DNA from: Aquarana catesbeiana
Lineage: Eukaryota; Chordata; Amphibia; Anura; Ranidae
Direction of reading: 5' to 3'
Assembly: GCF_042186555.1 (NCBI RefSeq)
Contig: NC_133330.1
Location: forward strand, 168,117,266 to 168,181,265
DNA length: 64,000 nucleotides
This document shows, in pieces, positions 34,637 through 43,837 of the stretch. Each line of letters begins with the position of its first letter. Position 1 is the first letter of the stretch. The notes below the pieces were generated by a model. The model was not told where the DNA came from. It worked only from the letters and a program-made list of their open reading frames with translations, and ran no database searches. The position numbers and the translations under genes are program-made.

Positions 34637-35110
34637 TGCCCCGTACACACGGTCGGACATTGATCGGACATTCCGACAACAAATTCCTAGGATTTTTTCC
34701 GACGGATGTTGGCTCAAACTTGTTTGGCGTACACACGGTCGCACAAAGTTGTCGGAATTTCTGATCGCCAACCACGCGGTCACGTACACCACGTACGACG
34801 AGACTAGAAAAGGCCAGTTCAGAACCAAGCGCGGCACCCTTTGGGCTCCTTTTGCTAATCTCGTGTTAGTAAAAGATTGGTGAGAGACGATTCACGCTTT
34901 TTCAGACTCGTGGCTTTCAGATCGTTTTCTGCAGTTCAGTTTGTGCTTGTGGGTTTGTATCTGCTCTTCAGTGCGTGCAGTAAGTTTGTATTGGAGTTTT
35001 CTGTGAGATCTTGCCCGCTCGTTGCTGTTTTTCAGGTCGCTCTTCACAGGCCTTGCTGTTCTTCAGTGCGTTCTGTTACTTCGTTCTGAGCAGCCGACCA
35101 TTTTCTAGCC

Positions 35111-35566
35111 ATGTATCGTATACGTACTCCTCGTAGAGTTCGTGCTGTGCGGGGGCTTGGTGTTGGGGTCCTGACCTTGACACAAGTCCAGTCCATGAAC
35201 AGGGTGGGGAGGAGTTCATGGACCAAGAATTGGTTGCTTCAGCGTGACCAGTTCTCTCATATGCCTTTGCTCCGTGAGATCCGTGAGAATAATCCTGATG
35301 ATTTCAGGAACTTTCTCAGGATGACGGACCCCGAATTTCACCGGCTGCTGGCTTCGCTGACCCCCTATATCAGCAGGCAGGATACCTGCATGAGGCAAGC
35401 CATCACTCCTGAGCAGAGGCTCGTCGCCACCCTGCGGTACTTGGCGACAGGGAGAAGCCTGCAGGACCTCAAGTTCTTGACAGGCATCTCCCCCCAGGCT
35501 CTGGGTATCATTATCCCAGAGACCTGTTCTGCCATCATCCAGGTCCTGCAGAAGGAGTATATGAAG
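35111..35566 (+). CDS. Harbinger transposase exon 1
   Basis: Encodes residues 1-152, from ATG 35111 to the donor AAG|GTAAGA at 35567. The N-terminus is basic (RTPRRVRAVRG), followed by the family's helical region 'NFLRMTDPEFHRLLASLTPYI' and 'AITPEQRLVATLRYLATGRS', which contains the predicted HTH DNA-binding part, and 'ISPQALGIIIPETCSAI'. No disruption. The intron falls between codons (phase 0), and the next exon continues 'EYMK|FPSTPQEW', as expected for the family. Confidence 0.93.
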
Positions 35567-36565
35567 GTAAGATTTTTTTCCTTTAATATCACATTTTATT
35601 GTATTTAATGTTTGATAATATATTGTATTTCTTTCCTCATTCCCTAATTACCATGATTGTAATATGCTGTGAATGTCCCCTTTGTCCTCATGCATGCTAG
35701 TTTTTTAGGTATTTATTTTATTATTTTTATTTTTATTTTATTATATTTATTTTTTAAGTCCTTCATACATATTTGCCTTCACTTACCTCCCCAACATGCT
35801 CTGCTGCCCCTATATTCACCTCATGTAGTCACTTAACAATGTATTTTATCAGCTCCGTAGTAGTGCTTTACACCAAACACCCCCTAAAATGTTTAGAAAT
35901 GTGATTTGTGCTTTAAATTCAGGCAGAGTGCCAGAGGTTTTTTTTTGTAGTGTCCCCAAATCATTTTTCTAAACCCTCCCTCCCCCCAACTGCTAAGTCA
36001 GCTGATCCCAATTCTCTGTCTATCCTCAATCATCTATCTGCTGACTTTGCCAAACCCATACACACTACACCCATCTCTTTACTGGTCAGATGTATGGATG
36101 AATTCCCCAAAGCATGTAGTGCAAGGGCCTGCCTGTATACTTTCCAATGGTACTGTTTAAAGTTTTGGTATACTATTATTATCTTGACAGGTAATATCAG
36201 AATGTCCAAATGTGCTCAAATGTGTACAGTGTGTATTTATATCTTTGTATTATAACACTTCTTACCTGTCCAGTGGGCTGCCAAAAGTGTAACTAAGGAG
36301 GGGCTGTTCCAAGTAATACCCTGTATTTAGGCATTCATCTCTCAATAAAGTGAAGAGGGTTACCTGTCCAAGACCCCCCCCCCCATAATGTTAGAAATGG
36401 CCCATGAGAGGGGGGGGAGGGGGAATATGATAGGTGTACCTTATACTTTGGTGTTAATTTCCCCTTAATAAATGCTATCTGGAGGTTGGCCAAGAATGTT
36501 TGTGCCTAATCTGCTTGCCATGTTTATGTGCAAAAATAGTAAATTATTTTTGTTTTCCTCAACAG

Positions 36566-37324
36566 TTTCCTTCCACGCCACAGGAATGGCAGACTGTGGC
36601 CTCCCACTTTGCCCAGCGGTGGGACTTTCCTAACTGCGGAGGGGCAATTGATGGGAAACACGTCCACATCGTCCCACCACCCAACTCGGGGTCGTACTAT
36701 TTCAACTATAAGGGGTTCAATAGTATTATGATGTTGGCGGTGGTGTCGGCTAATTACGACTTCTTGTATGTGGACGTGGGGAAGAATGGCCAGATGTCCG
36801 ATGGTGGAGTCATCACCCAGATGGAGTTCTACAGGTGTCTCCAGAATGGCAGCTTGGACTTGCCACCTCCAGAGGACAATGTGGAAGGACTCCCATTCGT
36901 CTTCATTGCGGATGAAGCATTTGCGCTGGGGGACCATCTTATGCGGCCATTCCCGATGAGGAGCCTCACCCCGGAACAGAGGGTTTTTAATTACCAGCTG
37001 GCCAGAGCCAGAAGAGTGGTGGAGAACACATTTGGAATCCTGGCCAGCCGGTTCCGCCTATTTCTGACACCCATCCATATGGCGGAGTATAAACTTAATC
37101 ATCTAATCCTGGCGTGCTGTGTTCTCCATAACTTTTTCCACCAACATTCTGCCAACTATGCTGGCTCAGTTGGGCCTGAGGCCGGAAATCTACATGATAC
37201 AACCCTGACGGCGCTTGAAAGTGGCCGTCCTGGCTTGCCCTCCCTGAGTGCCCGTGATGTCTGGTTAAGATACCTTGAGTTCTTTGCGGGTAGGGGGGCC
37301 ATCAATATGCCAGACAATTTGTGA
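36566..37324 (+). CDS. Harbinger DDE transposase exon 2 (catalytic domain)
   Basis: Begins after the acceptor TTTTCCTCAACAG and runs in the same phase to TGA at 37322-37324; the spliced protein is 404 aa, normal for Harbinger. This is a DDE_Tnp_4-type RNase H-fold nuclease. The likely catalytic triad is D181 in 'GGAIDGKHV', D268 in 'FIADEAFALGDH', and E305 in 'ARARRVVENTFGILASRF', giving D2-to-E spacing near 36. 'YKGFNSIMMLAVV' and 'VGKNGQMSDGGV' are also conserved. All residues are present and the frame is open, so the enzyme may be functional. It cuts and joins the TIRs at TWA targets, usually with a Myb-like partner. Confidence 0.95.
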   Translation, partial: FPSTPQEWQTVASHFAQRWDFPNCGGAIDGKHVHIVPPPNSGSYYFNYKGFNSIMMLAVVSANYDFLYVDVGKNGQMSDGGVITQMEFYRCLQNGSLDLPPPEDNVEGLPFVFIADEAFALGDHLMRPFPMRSLTPEQRVFNYQLARARRVVENTFGILASRFRLFLTPIHMAEYKLNHLILACCVLHNFFHQHSANYAGSVGPEAGNLHDTTLTALESGRPGLPSLSARDVWLRYLEFFAGRGAINMPDNL

Positions 37325-37924
37325 AGCATTTATCAAATAAGAAAAAAAAAATAATCTTTGGTGACATTTACTGCTTGTGTTTGTTTTAGCTGACCCTGAC
37401 AGCAATGTGTGGAGTCCTGAAAATGGCGTGATTGTGTAACCTTATACAAAGCACTGTTGGCTGTTATTTACTAAAGGCGTATCCACTTTTTATACTACAA
37501 GTGCTCTTGAAACTGCAATGAAAATGCTCTTGTAGTGCAAAGAGGATTTGCCCTTAGGAAATAACCACCATTTTCTCAGAAAACAGCAATTACATCACCA
37601 CAAAAGTGTTGTAGCGTTGAGACAATAATCCACACATTCTTGATTAACAAACTTTTTAATACCTGCACAATCACATGTGCATTTAGAAACGGTTTTTGAA
37701 ACAAACCAACGTGTTTGTTGTATAACAATTTTTGGGGTGGCATTATCAAAAATAGAAATGTCCATTTACGATAAAACCGGCCTGTGTAAAACCAACAAGA
37801 AACACAACAATCTTGAATTTACAAAGTTCACATATGGTAAAACTTGAAGGCAATATCAGACATGAGTATTTAGGAACTGTGTTTGATATTGCGTTCAGAT
37901 GGGGTGAAGTCACCCCTTGAAAAG

Positions 37925-38140
37925 CCAAATTTGGAAGATGCACACCAATTTACGAATGTCAACATGTGCTAGCTGCCATCACGGGGGATCAAGGGACGTG
38001 TTTTGTGGGAGCAACCCCTTCCTCACCGCTACTTTATTATTGAGGAAGGGGTTGCACCCCCAAAACGCGTCCATTGATCTCCCGTGATGGCAGATAGCAC
38101 ATGTTGGCACACTGTGTGCATCCTCCAAATTTGGCATTTC
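37925..38140. repeat. Long hairpin inside the Harbinger element
   Basis: Arms CCAAATTTGGAAGATGCACAC and GTGTGCATCCTCCAAATTTGG, continuing through GCTGCCATCACGG.../...CCGTGATGGCAG and CCCCTTCCTCA/TGAGGAAGGGG, centred near 38032. Imperfect but extended pairing over about 215 bp. It lies between the transposase and the 3' end of the Myb-like gene. Confidence 0.8.
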
Positions 38141-38205
38141 GAAACATCGCTAAAAAATTTAAAACATTGTACCACACAAAAAAAAAAGAGATTTTGTGGG
38201 GTTTT

Positions 38206-39467
38206 AAATTCGCCCCAAAACATCAATGATGTTATTATTTTTTTGAATCACATCATTGATTTTTTTCTTGATGTTTTCCAGTTCTAAATTACACCCCATT
38301 ACCTCCCCGATCAGGATTTGGGCACTTTCTGACGTGAAAGGATCTCGATCCCTAACCTCACCATCACCTAAAAAGAGAGAAACCAAACAAAAACAGGTAT
38401 CAAAAATCTGCCGGCATCCATCTCTTTCCTGAGTCTGTGGTCGCAGACACTCACCTGTTGTGGTGCCAATTTAACCACATCTTCTTCCTCCTCCTGCTCC
38501 ACTTGTGTTGGGAGTATTTCACCTTCTTCCAGAGGTGGGGGGTCTCTGGTCTCCAAAAATTGTATAATTAGCACACAGATATTTGATGGCAGAACTATAA
38601 ATAGGAAACATTGCTTGGAAGTGTGGTACAATTGTCTATTTTAGCAGAGTTCCAAGATGTCGCTTTTTTAGTGTCCTTTGTCAACCTGCAATACTTTACC
38701 TGTTTTGTACAAGCTTCACAGATGGAGCCCCCCCTATAGTATACACTGGAGCATCTGTGTGTCCCCCCTAATAAAAAGGGTGTTCTTGTGTCCCACACTA
38801 GTGCTCCAGTGTCCAGATGTGAAAACAGCTGCTCAGTGTCCTCTCCTTACACAGAATCTAGTTTGCATTTCATTCTAGTAACAAACCCATCTACACAACC
38901 AAATATTTTGCATCCAAGTAGTCCCTAAAAAATGTAGGAAAATGCATATGGCCTAAACAATGGTGTTTTAGAGGCCGAAAAAAAAATGTTTGATACGAAC
39001 GAATAATGGGCCCATGAACATTAAAATTGACATTTTAAACTGTACAACAATTAAGAAAAGCATATGGAGCAGCACGAACGTAATAAAGACAAAAAGAATA
39101 GGAACACAGCACAACTACTTACTTTTTTGCAGAACTCTCCGGATCTTTCGGTACTGCTCGGGCTCTCTTAATTTCAGGTCCGACCACCGCCTTCCTGAGC
39201 TGATCTTTCGATCGTCGTACCCCAAAATTCCTGTGCAGACTTTTGACCACTTTAGCCATGATCTTGGCCTTTCTGATATTGGTTGGGGTAAGGCCCATAC
39301 TTCCCATCATAGTCGGCCTTCTTCAGGATGTCCACCATCTCCAACATCTCCCCAAAGGACATATTTGTGGCCTTAAATCGTCTCCTTCTGGATCGGGACG
39401 TGTCCGGATCCGGGCTTTCCTCCTGCTCGTTCCTGTAATTACCACGCACCTGCTGTGACTCCGCCAT
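38206..39467 (-). pseudogene. Harbinger Myb/SANT-like gene, three exons, two frameshifts
   Basis: Starts at ATG 39467 ('MAESQQVRGN'). The DNA-binding part reads 'SFGEMLEMVDILKKADYDGKYGPYPN', then in a second frame 'NIRKAKIMAKVVKSLHRNFGVRRSKDQLRK', then in a third 'RWSDLKLREPEQYRKIRRVLQK', a Myb/SANT-like tri-helix with 'W-DLK' as usual for Harbinger ORF2. Indels sit near 39290 and near 39174. Exon 1 ends at donor GTAAGT (39122). Exon 2 (acidic 'TQVEQEEEEDVVKLAPQQ') ends at CAG|GTGAGT near 38453. Exon 3 (about 38356-38206) encodes a coiled coil, 'LELENIKKKINDVI'. In working elements this protein brings transposase to the nucleus and the ends. Sequencing error is an alternative to real frameshifts. 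Confidence 0.82.
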
Positions 39468-39757
39468 GTGCTCTTCACCCACTGCGCCGAACGAAAAGGG
39501 GCGGGGAACAGACTAGAAAGAACATCAGGGGCGGGCGGAGTTACACGCATGCGCAGTGTGTATAAAGCGTAACACACGTGCGTATTACGTACGATCTGTG
39601 AGCGGAGGAAGGAGCATTGGACGCGCCGATCGTAAGAACGAAGGAAAGAGACATACTTGTGCCTATACTGCTTCTAGATTGAGGCCTATATTGTAACAAG
39701 ATTAGGAGAGTTTGGTCTGACATTAGGCTTTGTCTTGTGTTGTGTCTTGCAGTGAAC
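39468..39757. promoter_or_regulatory. Putative bidirectional promoter between the Myb-like and MADF genes
   Basis: The 290 bp between two divergent start codons has GC boxes (GGGGCGGGG at 39497-39505; GGGGCGGGCGG at 39528-39538), an NRF1-like CGCATGCGCAGT at about 39546-39557 and a TATA-like TATAAA at 39561 on the + strand. It is more CpG-rich than the surrounding DNA. A splice acceptor-like TGTCTTGCAG at 39752 could join a 5'UTR exon to the MADF gene. Confidence 0.6.
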
Positions 39758-40204
39758 ATGGATATCTTATTACAAGATAATGACTTCATGTCAATATTCA
39801 TTGACATGTTCAGGGAGCTGCCCTGTTTGTGGGAGATCAACCACCCACATTACAGGAACCAAACAAAGAGGAAGGCAGCGCTGGATCAATTGTTGGAAAT
39901 TGTGAAGCAGGTGATCCCCATGGCAGACATCACATATTTGAAGATCCTAATTGGTGGCCTGAGGAGCACATATGTAAGGGAGCGCCAGAAAGTCCAGGAT
40001 TCGCAGAGGTCCGGAGCAGCAGATGACATCTATGTCCCCAGGATGTGGTACTATGACAGGCTGCATTTTCTGGCAGGTCAGACTGAACCCAGGTCATCAC
40101 TCTCCAGTCTTCCTTCCACGCTTCCTTCCCCTCCAGCTGAGGCTTCTGACGCCCAACCTGGGCCTTCCAGGCAGCAACATGTGGAGGAGCCCAGCTTGAG
40201 CCAG
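39758..40204 (+). CDS. Harbinger MADF-domain protein exon 1
   Basis: Encodes residues 1-149. 'DFMSIFIDMFRELPCLWEINHPHYRN' through 'LKILIGGLRSTYVRERQKVQDS' and 'PRMWYYDRLHFLAGQTEP' is a MADF domain (MyB/SANT-like in Adf-1), a DNA-binding fold used by Adf-1 and several transposon accessory proteins. A Ser/Pro-rich linker follows. The exon ends CCAG|GTATAG (40205), in phase 0; without splicing the frame ends at once. Divergent from the Myb-like gene. I infer a role in binding element DNA or recruiting the transposase; that is not shown by sequence. Confidence 0.88.
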
Positions 40205-40333
40205 GTATAGCATTCCTCTAAATATTTCTGCTTGTCCAATCAATGATGTTAACTAGATGTTAGTTTGTAGTACTAATTTCTGATTGTGATTGATGAAGCA
40301 AAAACTAAAACCATGTCCCTTTTTCATACACAG

Positions 40334-40789
40334 GGAAGTCTCAGCCAGGAGGTGGCCAGGCCGAGCCGGCTGCCTGATCTGCAGGTCCCTCCCCTACACC
40401 GGGAAAGAGAAAGTGGCAGGAGGAGGCGTGCCCTAGAGGAGGCTGCCATAGGCCTCTTTTGGAGGGCTACAGAGGCCCTGGGAGCACCACAGACCGTGGA
40501 GGATGACTTCGCTGCCATCATTGCCTCTAAAATGCAGAGGATGGAGGAGGGACAACAACTCATGTGTGAGTCGCTCATATTGGAGGCTCTTAATAAAGGT
40601 ATGAAGGCCCAAATTACATCTCAGACACACCTTTGCGAACTCACACATGGTCCTCCTCCTCCTCCTGCAGGTCCTCCTCCTCCTTCTCCTCCAGGTCCTC
40701 CTAGTCCTTCTCCTCCTCCAGGTCCTACTCCTCCTCCTGCCACATCTCCTACAGCACAGCCACAGCCCGGAAGGAAGACCAGAAAGTGA
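40334..40789 (+). CDS. Harbinger MADF-domain protein exon 2
   Basis: Acceptor TTTTTTCATACACAG ends at 40333 and the frame continues in phase 0 ('SLSQ|GSLSQEVARPSR'), giving a 300-aa protein. The middle part is helical and charged ('ESGRRRRALEEAAIGLFWRATEAL', 'EDDFAAIIASKMQRMEEGQQLMCESLILEAL'). This resembles the BESS-type or oligomerisation tails that follow MADF domains, though I cannot assign it firmly. The C-terminus has a proline-rich tract of CCTCCT repeats and ends in basic residues, GRKTRK. An AATAAA at 41042-41047 could be its polyadenylation signal. Confidence 0.85.
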   Translation, partial: GSLSQEVARPSRLPDLQVPPLHRERESGRRRRALEEAAIGLFWRATEALGAPQTVEDDFAAIIASKMQRMEEGQQLMCESLILEALNKGMKAQITSQTHLCELTHGPPPPPAGPPPPSPPGPPSPSPPPGPTPPPATSPTAQPQPGRKTRK

Positions 40790-40960
40790 GGACCCTGGAT
40801 ACAGTCTGGTCGGCCAAAAGATGCAGCCTCTTGTGGTACCACAGCCTGGGGACACAGATTTCATCTGCTGCTTTCCGGATCTCTGGGACTTCTGGACCAG
40901 ACTGGCCTCCCTTACATATGGACTCCTCAGGCCACCAATTTTGATGTTCAAGAATTGATG
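40785..40960 (-). pseudogene. Inverted, diverged copy of part of the MADF exon
   Basis: The reverse complement of about 40785-40960 aligns with 39940-40115 on the + strand. Shared blocks include ATTGGTGGCCTGAGGAG, ATATGTAAGGGAG, CATCTATGTCCCCAGG-like and TGGTAC-A-A-GAGGCTGCAT. I estimate 75-80% identity over about 170 bp by eye. Indels break the frame ('IGGLRSPYVREASLVQKSQRS'). It lies just after the MADF gene stop codon, in opposite orientation. Confidence 0.85.
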
Positions 40961-41831
40961 TCTTCCCTGGGGGTCCCAGGCTTCGCTAATTTCTCATGTT
41001 GATCCAGCGTTGCCTCCCTCTTTGTTTGGTTCTGAGCCCTTAATAAAGGATTTTTGGTTTGAATTATACTTGCCTATGTGTGTTTTACTTCAAAAAGGAC
41101 AGTTGGTTTGTGAGGATTCAGGTACATTGCAAAAATACAATGTGAAATTAACAAGGGACACCAACACCAAACAATCTCCTTGAGATTAAATAATAAAAGA
41201 TATCAATGGTGTTGCGGTAACTTGACACACAAAACACACACAAAAATATTCTGGAGTAAAACTAAAAATAACATTAAAAAAAGATCAACCTTGGAAAAAA
41301 TACAAACATAAAATCTAAACGAAAAATGGCTTTAAATAAAAAAAAAACTAAAACAAAAAAAAAAACATTATGTCAGATGTGACAAATAACAATATATTCA
41401 GGGAATCCCAAGAAAAAAACAAAAAAATAAGTTTGTGAGAAGTGTGTGTGAATATGAGCAGCAAAACTACTTAATTCTTGTCACATTATAAAGAAGAAGA
41501 GAGTGCGCTGTATTAAACCATTTTTAACATTGCAGCGTGACGAAAGTGCTGTATCCATTGCGAACGCTAATTTTACCTGACCGAGCTGTTCCGTGTCAAA
41601 ATTTCTTCTGAGCATGCGTTGCACTTTGTGCGTCGGAACAGGCCACACACACGGTCGGAATTGACGCGATCGGATTTTGTTGTCGGAAAATTTTATCTCC
41701 TGCTCTCCAACTTTGTGTGTCGGAAAATCCGATGGAAAATGTCCGATGGAGCCCACACACGGTCGGAATTTCTGACATCACGCTCCGATCGGACATTTTC
41801 CATCAGAAAATCCGACCGTGTGTACGGGGCA

Positions 41832-42230
41832 TTACACTTTTGAAGGCCCTGCAGCACCAGGACAATGGAAACGCCCTAAAAATGACCCCATTTTGGAAAG
41901 CAAACAACCCTACGTATAATCTATGAGGCATAGTGAGTCTTTTGAACATGTTATTTTTTTCAACAAGTTTCTGGAAAATGTGCAAAGAAAATGAAATCGC
42001 ATTTTTTTTTTTACACAAAGTTGTCCATTTATACAATATATCTAACACATAGCATGTACATACCAAAACTTACACCCCAAAATAGATTCTCCTACTCTTC
42101 CTGAGTACGGCGATACCACATGTGGGAGACTTTTACACAGCCTGGCCACATAGAGAAGCCCAACATGCAGGGAGCACCATCAGGCGTTCTAGGGGCATAA
42201 ATGTCAAATCTAATTTGACTACCAATACAC
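41832..42230 (+). repeat. Right part of the repeat hit by the Harbinger element
   Basis: After the TTA duplication the host repeat resumes: 'GCAGCACCAGGACAATGGAAA', 'GACCCCATTTTGGAAAGCAAAC', 'CACCCCAAAATAGATTCTCC', 'GGGAGCACCATCAGGCGTTC'. An inverted relative lies at 62511-62800. Confidence 0.7.
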
Positions 42231-42249
42231 TTTTGTGAGGCACTCTAGT

Positions 42250-42720
42250 GGCATGGATGAGAACTGAAGTGTCATGGATGAGCATGAATGGAGATGGCTG
42301 AATATGGATGGGATGCCTGAGCATGAATGAGTACGGCCGGGTATGGCTGAGTACGGCCGGGTATGGCTGAGTACGGCTGAGGATGGCTGGGTACGGCTGA
42401 GTATAAATAGGGGTGGATGGGATGGCTGAGCATGGATGGATGGGTGAGTATTGCTGAGTATGGATGGATGAGCATGAATGAGTATTGCTGATTAGGGATG
42501 GATGGCTGAGCATTGATGAGTATTGCTGAGTATGGATGGCTGGCTGAGTGTGGATGGATGGATGGATGAGCATGGATGAGTATTGCATGGATGGGTGGAT
42601 GAGTATTGCTGAGTATGGATGGCTGGCTGAGCATGGATGGATGGCTGCTTGAGCACGAATGGCTAGCCGAGTATGGATGGCTGGCTGAGTATGGATGGCT
42701 GGCCGGCTGCCTGAATGGCT
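42250..42720. repeat. GGATGGCTGAGTAT-type degenerate minisatellite
   Basis: Tandem diverged units combining GGATG, GGCTGAGTA and GAGCATGGATGG, strongly strand-asymmetric. Both strands stay open for long stretches (up to 385 codons on the minus strand) only because the short units lack stops. Confidence 0.9.
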
Positions 42721-43009
42721 GGAGTGGGCAAAAATCAGCGCTGTGGGCACTACACATCCAGCCCACAGTGCTGCAGCAGCATCTGATCTCTCCCCTCTCT
42801 GTACAGATCTGTACAGAGAGGGGAGAGAGGAACCGGACATGACACCGGTTTGTTTACAAGTGACCGCTCCGTCATTTGACAGAGCAATCACGTGGTAAAC
42901 AGCCGCCATCAGTAGCCATTTACCGTGATCCGTGATCAACGGAGTGATCCCCGCTGAGCTAGCGGATGGGATCAGGGGCTGAAAACTGATGTACAAATGT
43001 AATGATAAT

Positions 43010-43260
43010 AAATAAATACAGACTATAAACTTGGATAAAAATGGCCATGGTCCTTTATTATTGGCATAATAATAAATACCAATTAGCTTACTAAAATCAT
43101 ACCAAAACAATAATAGTTCAGCCATCAAAGTTCGAACTATATTCAAGCAATTAATACCAAATAGTTCAGCCATTAAAGCTCGAACTATATATATGTATAT
43201 ATCTATAACGTTAATATACCAATACCCCAAACGCCAGGCTATATTTATATAGCCTGGCAC
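43010..43260 (-). repeat. Ngaro 3' terminal region with tandem motif and hairpin
   Basis: On the minus strand a motif GTTCGAGCTTTAATGGCTGAAC is repeated about 50 bp later as GTTCGAACTTTGATGGCTGAAC. A perfect palindrome GCCAGGCTATAT-TT-ATATAGCCTGGC lies at 43233-43258 across the end of the hydrolase frame. These may belong to the split direct repeats expected of Ngaro, but I could not match them to the 5' end. Confidence 0.5.
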
Positions 43261-43832
43261 CCCACCCGGGCCACGGCCAATTCCACACAAGTTTGCAAAT
43301 CCAAGTTAAATATATCAAGCCCTATATCAGAAAGATGGACCATATCAGGGCGATAAAAACCAGATAATCCACCTTCCAAATCAATGTGTCTATAAGAAAA
43401 ACCTTGAACAGAGGGCATACATTTAGTAATTAGTCTGTTCACCCTCTTCCTGATTTTTTCAAGATATAAGAGATCAGGATTAATTAACCATTTCAATCGC
43501 GGAACAATCTCAGAAAAAATCAGAACCGAGGAGGGGAGGACAGAGCGTAAATGAAGAAAGTCAAATTTAATTTGGGAAACCAAATCTAAAGTTTTATGAA
43601 TCCCTAAATCATTACCCCCTAAATGAACAATAACTACATCAGGACTAGATAAAGAAGAAAGCAAGTCCGTTAATAAAGAACGTAGATCAAACCAAGACAT
43701 TCAACGGTAACCATGCCAAGCAATAGCTGCACTGTCCAAATTTAAATTAATTCCATAAACTCTGTTGGGTGCTCGAATGTGTGCCCAGTAAATGAACGAA
43801 TGTCCAATAAGCCATACAGTATGTGGAGAACC
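43245..43832 (-). pseudogene. Ngaro SGNH/GDSL-type hydrolase, one in-frame stop
   Basis: The frame begins just past the recombinase stop with 'GSPHTVWLIGHSFIYWA', the block I region with GHS in place of GDS. It meets a TGA at 43701-43703 (probably a former Trp or Arg codon) and continues 'DVVIVHLGGNDLG' (block III, GxND) and 'PDMVHLSDIGLDIFN' (block V, DxxH). So Ser, Gly, Asn and His positions are all present. Esterase-like in fold; its role in Ngaro replication is unknown. The only visible damage is the single stop. Confidence 0.82.
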
Positions 43833-43837
43833 TAAAA

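Larger units (their letters stand above)
34637..41831 (+). mobile_element. PIF/Harbinger transposon, complete, 7195 bp
   Basis: Inverted ends start TGCCCCGTACACACGG and stay identical for 21 bp; TTA flanks both (34634-34636 and 41832-41834), the classic Harbinger duplication. The ACACACGGTCGGA-type motif recurs near both ends (34731, 41646, 41753), which may be transposase binding sites. Contents in order: DDE transposase (+), a hairpin, Myb/SANT-like gene (-), MADF-domain gene (+), and an inverted MADF fragment (-). Harbinger elements usually need a transposase plus a Myb-like partner; the MADF gene is a third component. Confidence 0.95.

Noticed and set aside
35111..37324. Domesticated HARBI1-like host gene rather than a transposon gene
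   Set aside because: It sits inside an element with matching TIRs and a TTA duplication, together with accessory genes, so it is a transposon gene.
40433..40951. 172-codon minus-strand frame with a long Arg-rich stretch
   Set aside because: The Arg-rich part is the antisense of the proline-rich CCTCCT tract of the MADF gene; only its first part is meaningful, as the inverted MADF copy.
42133..43290. 385-codon open frame on the minus strand
   Set aside because: Composed of the minisatellite at 42250-42720 plus flanking repeat; short stop-free units explain it.
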